This document shows, piece by piece, positions 4,853 through 7,287 of a stretch of DNA of 7,287 nucleotides (position 1 is its first letter; each line of letters opens with the position of its first letter). Origin of the DNA: Flavobacteriales bacterium (GTDB lineage: Bacteria; Bacteroidota; Bacteroidia; Flavobacteriales; Flavobacteriaceae); NCBI GenBank assembly GCA_003229235.1, contig QIIH01000405.1:1-7287 (forward strand). Direction: 5' to 3'. A program made the translations under genes and the position numbers. Under the pieces are notes generated by a model, which saw nothing but the letters and a program-made list of their open reading frames with translations, did no database searches and had not been told where the DNA came from.

Positions 4853-6980
4853 AAAAGATGTCTCACATATCAATTTATTTGAAGAAGAGGTAACAAATAC
4901 TACTAATACCTCTCCAGAAACGGTACCCACTGCCGAAGGGATTACTATTAAAAAAACCTATGATAAAAATGATGTTCAATCGTTAGAGCATTTAGATTTT
5001 GTCGCTGGGATAGCTCCACATTTGCGCGGGCCATATAGTACCATGTATGTTCGCCGTCCTTGGACAATTAGGCAGTATGCAGGGTTTTCTACTGCCCAAG
5101 AAAGCAATGCTTTTTATAGGCGTAATCTAGCCGCAGGACAAAAAGGGCTTTCGGTAGCCTTCGATCTCCCGACGCATCGAGGTTATGACAGCGATCACGA
5201 AAGAGTGGTTGGTGACGTTGGTAAAGCCGGGGTTGCCATCGATACCGTAGAAGACATGAAGGTGTTATTTGATTCCATTCCTTTGGATAAAATGAGCGTT
5301 TCGATGACTATGAATGGTGCTGTTTTGCCCATTATGGCCTTTTTTATTGTTGCCGCCCAAGAACAAGGTGTGGCCATAGAGCATTTGTCTGGAACTATTC
5401 AAAACGACATTTTAAAAGAGTTTATGGTGCGTAATACGTACATCTACCCTCCTACGCCCTCGATGAAAATAATTTCGGACATTTTTGAATATTCTAGTGC
5501 CAAGATGCCTAAGTTTAATTCGATTTCGATTTCGGGTTACCATATGCAAGAAGCGGGTGCTACCTGCGATATCGAACTTGCCTATACCCTAGCCGATGGT
5601 TTAGAATACATAAGAACAGGAATTGCAGCAGGTATGGATATCGATAGTTTTGCGCCTCGTTTATCTTTCTTTTGGGCTATCGGGATGAATCATTTTATGG
5701 AGATTGCTAAGCTTCGAGCTGCAAGAATGTTGTGGGCAAAAATGGTGAAGCAATTCAATCCAAAAAACCCTAAGTCGCTAGCGCTAAGAACACATTGCCA
5801 GACCAGTGGTTGGTCACTAACGCTGCAAGATCCTTTTAATAATGTTGCCAGAACCTGTATAGAAGCAGCGGCAGCAGCCTTTGGCGGAACACAATCTTTG
5901 CATACCAATGCACTAGACGAAGCAATCGCCTTACCTACCGATTTTTCGGCCAGAATCGCGCGTAATACACAATTGTATTTGCAAAAAGAGACTGGCATCA
6001 CTAAAACGGTAGACCCATGGGGAGGAAGTTATTATGTAGAGTCGCTAACCCATGATATTATGCACAAAGCGTGGGAGTTAATTCAGGAAGTTGAATCTCT
6101 TGGCGGAATGACCAAAGCTATCGAGGCCGGGATCCCCAAATTACGTATCGAAGAAGCAGCAGCAAAAAAACAAGCAAGAATAGATAGTGGACAAGATATT
6201 ATCGTTGGTGTAAACAAATTCGAGCTCGAACAAGAAGACCCTTTGCATATACTGGATGTGGACAATCAAAAAGTAAGAGCTGCCCAGATTGAGCAACTTA
6301 CACAAATTAAAGCCAATCGAAATTCAGACGAAGTTACTCGACTATTGAACGAATTGACGACCGCGGCAAAGTCAGGTCACAAAAATTTGCTAGCTTTGGC
6401 TGTAGAGGCTGCCCGCGCAAGAGCCACTTTGGGCGAAATAAGCACGGCCTTAGAAAAAACATTCGGCAGGTATAAAGCTCAAATCAAATCGTTCAGCGGC
6501 GTGTATAGTAAGGAAATTAAAAATGATCCATTTTTCGAAAAAGCCAAAGTGCTCGCCAATACTTTTGCCGATGCCGAAGGGCGACGCCCTCGTATTATGA
6601 TTGCAAAAATGGGGCAAGATGGGCACGACAGAGGAGCAAAAGTTGTCGCAACTGGTTATGCCGATGTAGGTTTTGATGTAGATATCGGCCCCTTGTTTCA
6701 GACGCCGGCAGAAGCAGCAAAACAAGCTATTGAGAACGATGTACACATACTAGGTGTTTCTTCTTTAGCCGCAGGTCACAAAACACTTGTTCCGCAGGTA
6801 ATTGATGCCTTAAAAGAATATGGCCGTGAAGACATAATGGTAATAGTTGGGGGTGTAATTCCTGCTCAAGATTATCAATTTTTATTTGATGCTGGAGCTG
6901 TGGCGGTTTATGGGCCAGGCACTAAAATTTCGCAAGCTGCTATCGAGATGTTAGAAATTTTGATCGAAACTACCTCTTAA
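4845..6980 (+). CDS. mutB: Methylmalonyl-CoA mutase large (alpha) subunit, adenosylcobalamin-dependent
   Basis: Encodes 711 residues, the usual size for the catalytic subunit, which interconverts (R)-methylmalonyl-CoA and succinyl-CoA in the cytosol. The substrate-binding TIM barrel spans about 50-560. Counting from shared motifs with the Propionibacterium enzyme, Tyr78 (RQYAG), Arg196 ([10 protein letters not shown]) and His233 (SGYHMQEAG) match its Tyr89, Arg207 and His244. Tyr plus Arg at the first two positions favours methylmalonyl-CoA over isobutyryl-CoA. The cobalamin domain (about 581-705) has DGHDRG at 592-597, with His594 the lower cobalt ligand, then GVSSLAAGH (637-645) and VGGVIP (668-673). 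The start is GTG at 4845: no in-frame ATG occurs before the conserved barrel, and MNRKDVSHI resembles the usual flavobacterial N-terminus. It overlaps the lipoprotein gene by 8 bases and ends directly against the next ATG. With MutA it likely serves propionyl-CoA catabolism. No cobalamin riboswitch was seen. Confidence 0.97.
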   Translation: MNRKDVSHINLFEEEVTNTTNTSPETVPTAEGITIKKTYDKNDVQSLEHLDFVAGIAPHLRGPYSTMYVRRPWTIRQYAGFSTAQESNAFYRRNLAAGQKGLSVAFDLPTHRGYDSDHERVVGDVGKAGVAIDTVEDMKVLFDSIPLDKMSVSMTMNGAVLPIMAFFIVAAQEQGVAIEHLSGTIQNDILKEFMVRNTYIYPPTPSMKIISDIFEYSSAKMPKFNSISISGYHMQEAGATCDIELAYTLADGLEYIRTGIAAGMDIDSFAPRLSFFWAIGMNHFMEIAKLRAARMLWAKMVKQFNPKNPKSLALRTHCQTSGWSLTLQDPFNNVARTCIEAAAAAFGGTQSLHTNALDEAIALPTDFSARIARNTQLYLQKETGITKTVDPWGGSYYVESLTHDIMHKAWELIQEVESLGGMTKAIEAGIPKLRIEEAAAKKQARIDSGQDIIVGVNKFELEQEDPLHILDVDNQKVRAAQIEQLTQIKANRNSDEVTRLLNELTTAAKSGHKNLLALAVEAARARATLGEISTALEKTFGRYKAQIKSFSGVYSKEIKNDPFFEKAKVLANTFADAEGRRPRIMIAKMGQDGHDRGAKVVATGYADVGFDVDIGPLFQTPAEAAKQAIENDVHILGVSSLAAGHKTLVPQVIDALKEYGREDIMVIVGGVIPAQDYQFLFDAGAVAVYGPGTKISQAAIEMLEILIETTS

Positions 6981-7287
6981 ATGCTCGAATACGACATTAT
7001 TACACCTAGGCTTGGCTTGCGCAATTGGTCCTCGCATGATGCAACTGTTTTTTATAACATAAGCAATGATAAAGATGTAATGCAATACTTTGCATATTTT
7101 TTGAGTATGGATCAAGTAAACGACTTTATCGATCGTATGCAACGCAACTATACCGAACACGGCTATTGCTATTTTGCTGCAGATTTACTCGAAACTGGAG
7201 AATGTATTGGTATGATTGGTATGTTGTTTCAGGATTTTGAAAGTGAATATACTCCTAACACAGATATTGGTTGGAGACTTGGTAGTA
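6981..7287 (+). CDS. GNAT family N-acetyltransferase (RimJ/RimL-like), 3' end missing
   Basis: An ATG directly follows the mutB stop and opens a frame of 102 full codons that runs off the window. The N-terminus (IITPRLGLRNWSSHDA, 6-21) is the typical opening of RimJ/RimL-type acetyltransferases, in which a strand with TxRLxLR leads into a helix. GECIGMIGMLFQD (73-85) matches the central beta strands (G-x-IG-x-IG), and DIGWRLGS (95-102) is the strand just before the acetyl-CoA pyrophosphate loop, which lies beyond the end. It would transfer an acetyl group from acetyl-CoA to an amine; the substrate cannot be told. The zero-base spacing suggests it belongs to the same transcript as mutB, although a metabolic link is not evident. 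Confidence 0.87.
   Translation, partial: MLEYDIITPRLGLRNWSSHDATVFYNISNDKDVMQYFAYFLSMDQVNDFIDRMQRNYTEHGYCYFAADLLETGECIGMIGMLFQDFESEYTPNTDIGWRLGS

Noticed and set aside
5690..6001. Minus-strand open frame of 103 codons inside mutB
   Set aside because: It lies wholly antisense to a strongly conserved part of the mutase barrel, has no recognisable domain, and is explained by the codon pattern of the sense gene.

Overview
This AT-rich window is most likely chromosomal DNA from a marine or otherwise aerobic member of the Flavobacteriia (Bacteroidota). The evidence is the near absence of Shine-Dalgarno sequences, -7 boxes of the Bacteroidota type TAnnTTTG, and the protein flavour: a DivIC-like septum protein next to a uridine kinase, and a short methylmalonyl-CoA mutase small subunit separated from its large subunit by a lipoprotein gene. 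No mobile element, CRISPR array or prophage gene was seen.

Left end (1-281). A tRNA-Pro with anticodon GGG lies on the minus strand. Downstream of it are a strong 53-nt hairpin, probably its terminator, and a second imperfect palindrome cut by the window edge. The 88-base gap to the right holds a good -7 box for the tRNA and a weaker, overlapping plus-strand promoter candidate.

Region 282-1896. Two plus-strand lipoprotein genes are separated by 28 bases: a GSDH-type (PQQ-dependent) sugar dehydrogenase and a single-haem cytochrome c. They read as a dehydrogenase and its electron acceptor, both anchored in the cell envelope.

Region 1954-7287. A very tight plus-strand unit runs uridine kinase, DivIC/FtsB-like protein, methylmalonyl-CoA mutase small subunit, unknown lipoprotein, methylmalonyl-CoA mutase large subunit, and a GNAT acetyltransferase that runs off the end. 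Gaps are 2 or 0 bases and three junctions overlap by 8, 11 and 8 bases, so the genes are probably co-transcribed and perhaps translationally coupled. Two of them start with non-ATG codons (TTG and GTG). A -7 box just before the uridine kinase may drive the unit. The two mutase subunits would form the adenosylcobalamin-dependent enzyme that interconverts methylmalonyl-CoA and succinyl-CoA.

The genes are mostly familiar. The least explained item is the roughly 200-residue lipoprotein of unknown function wedged by overlaps between the two mutase subunit genes. I found no clear sign of a wholly new system.
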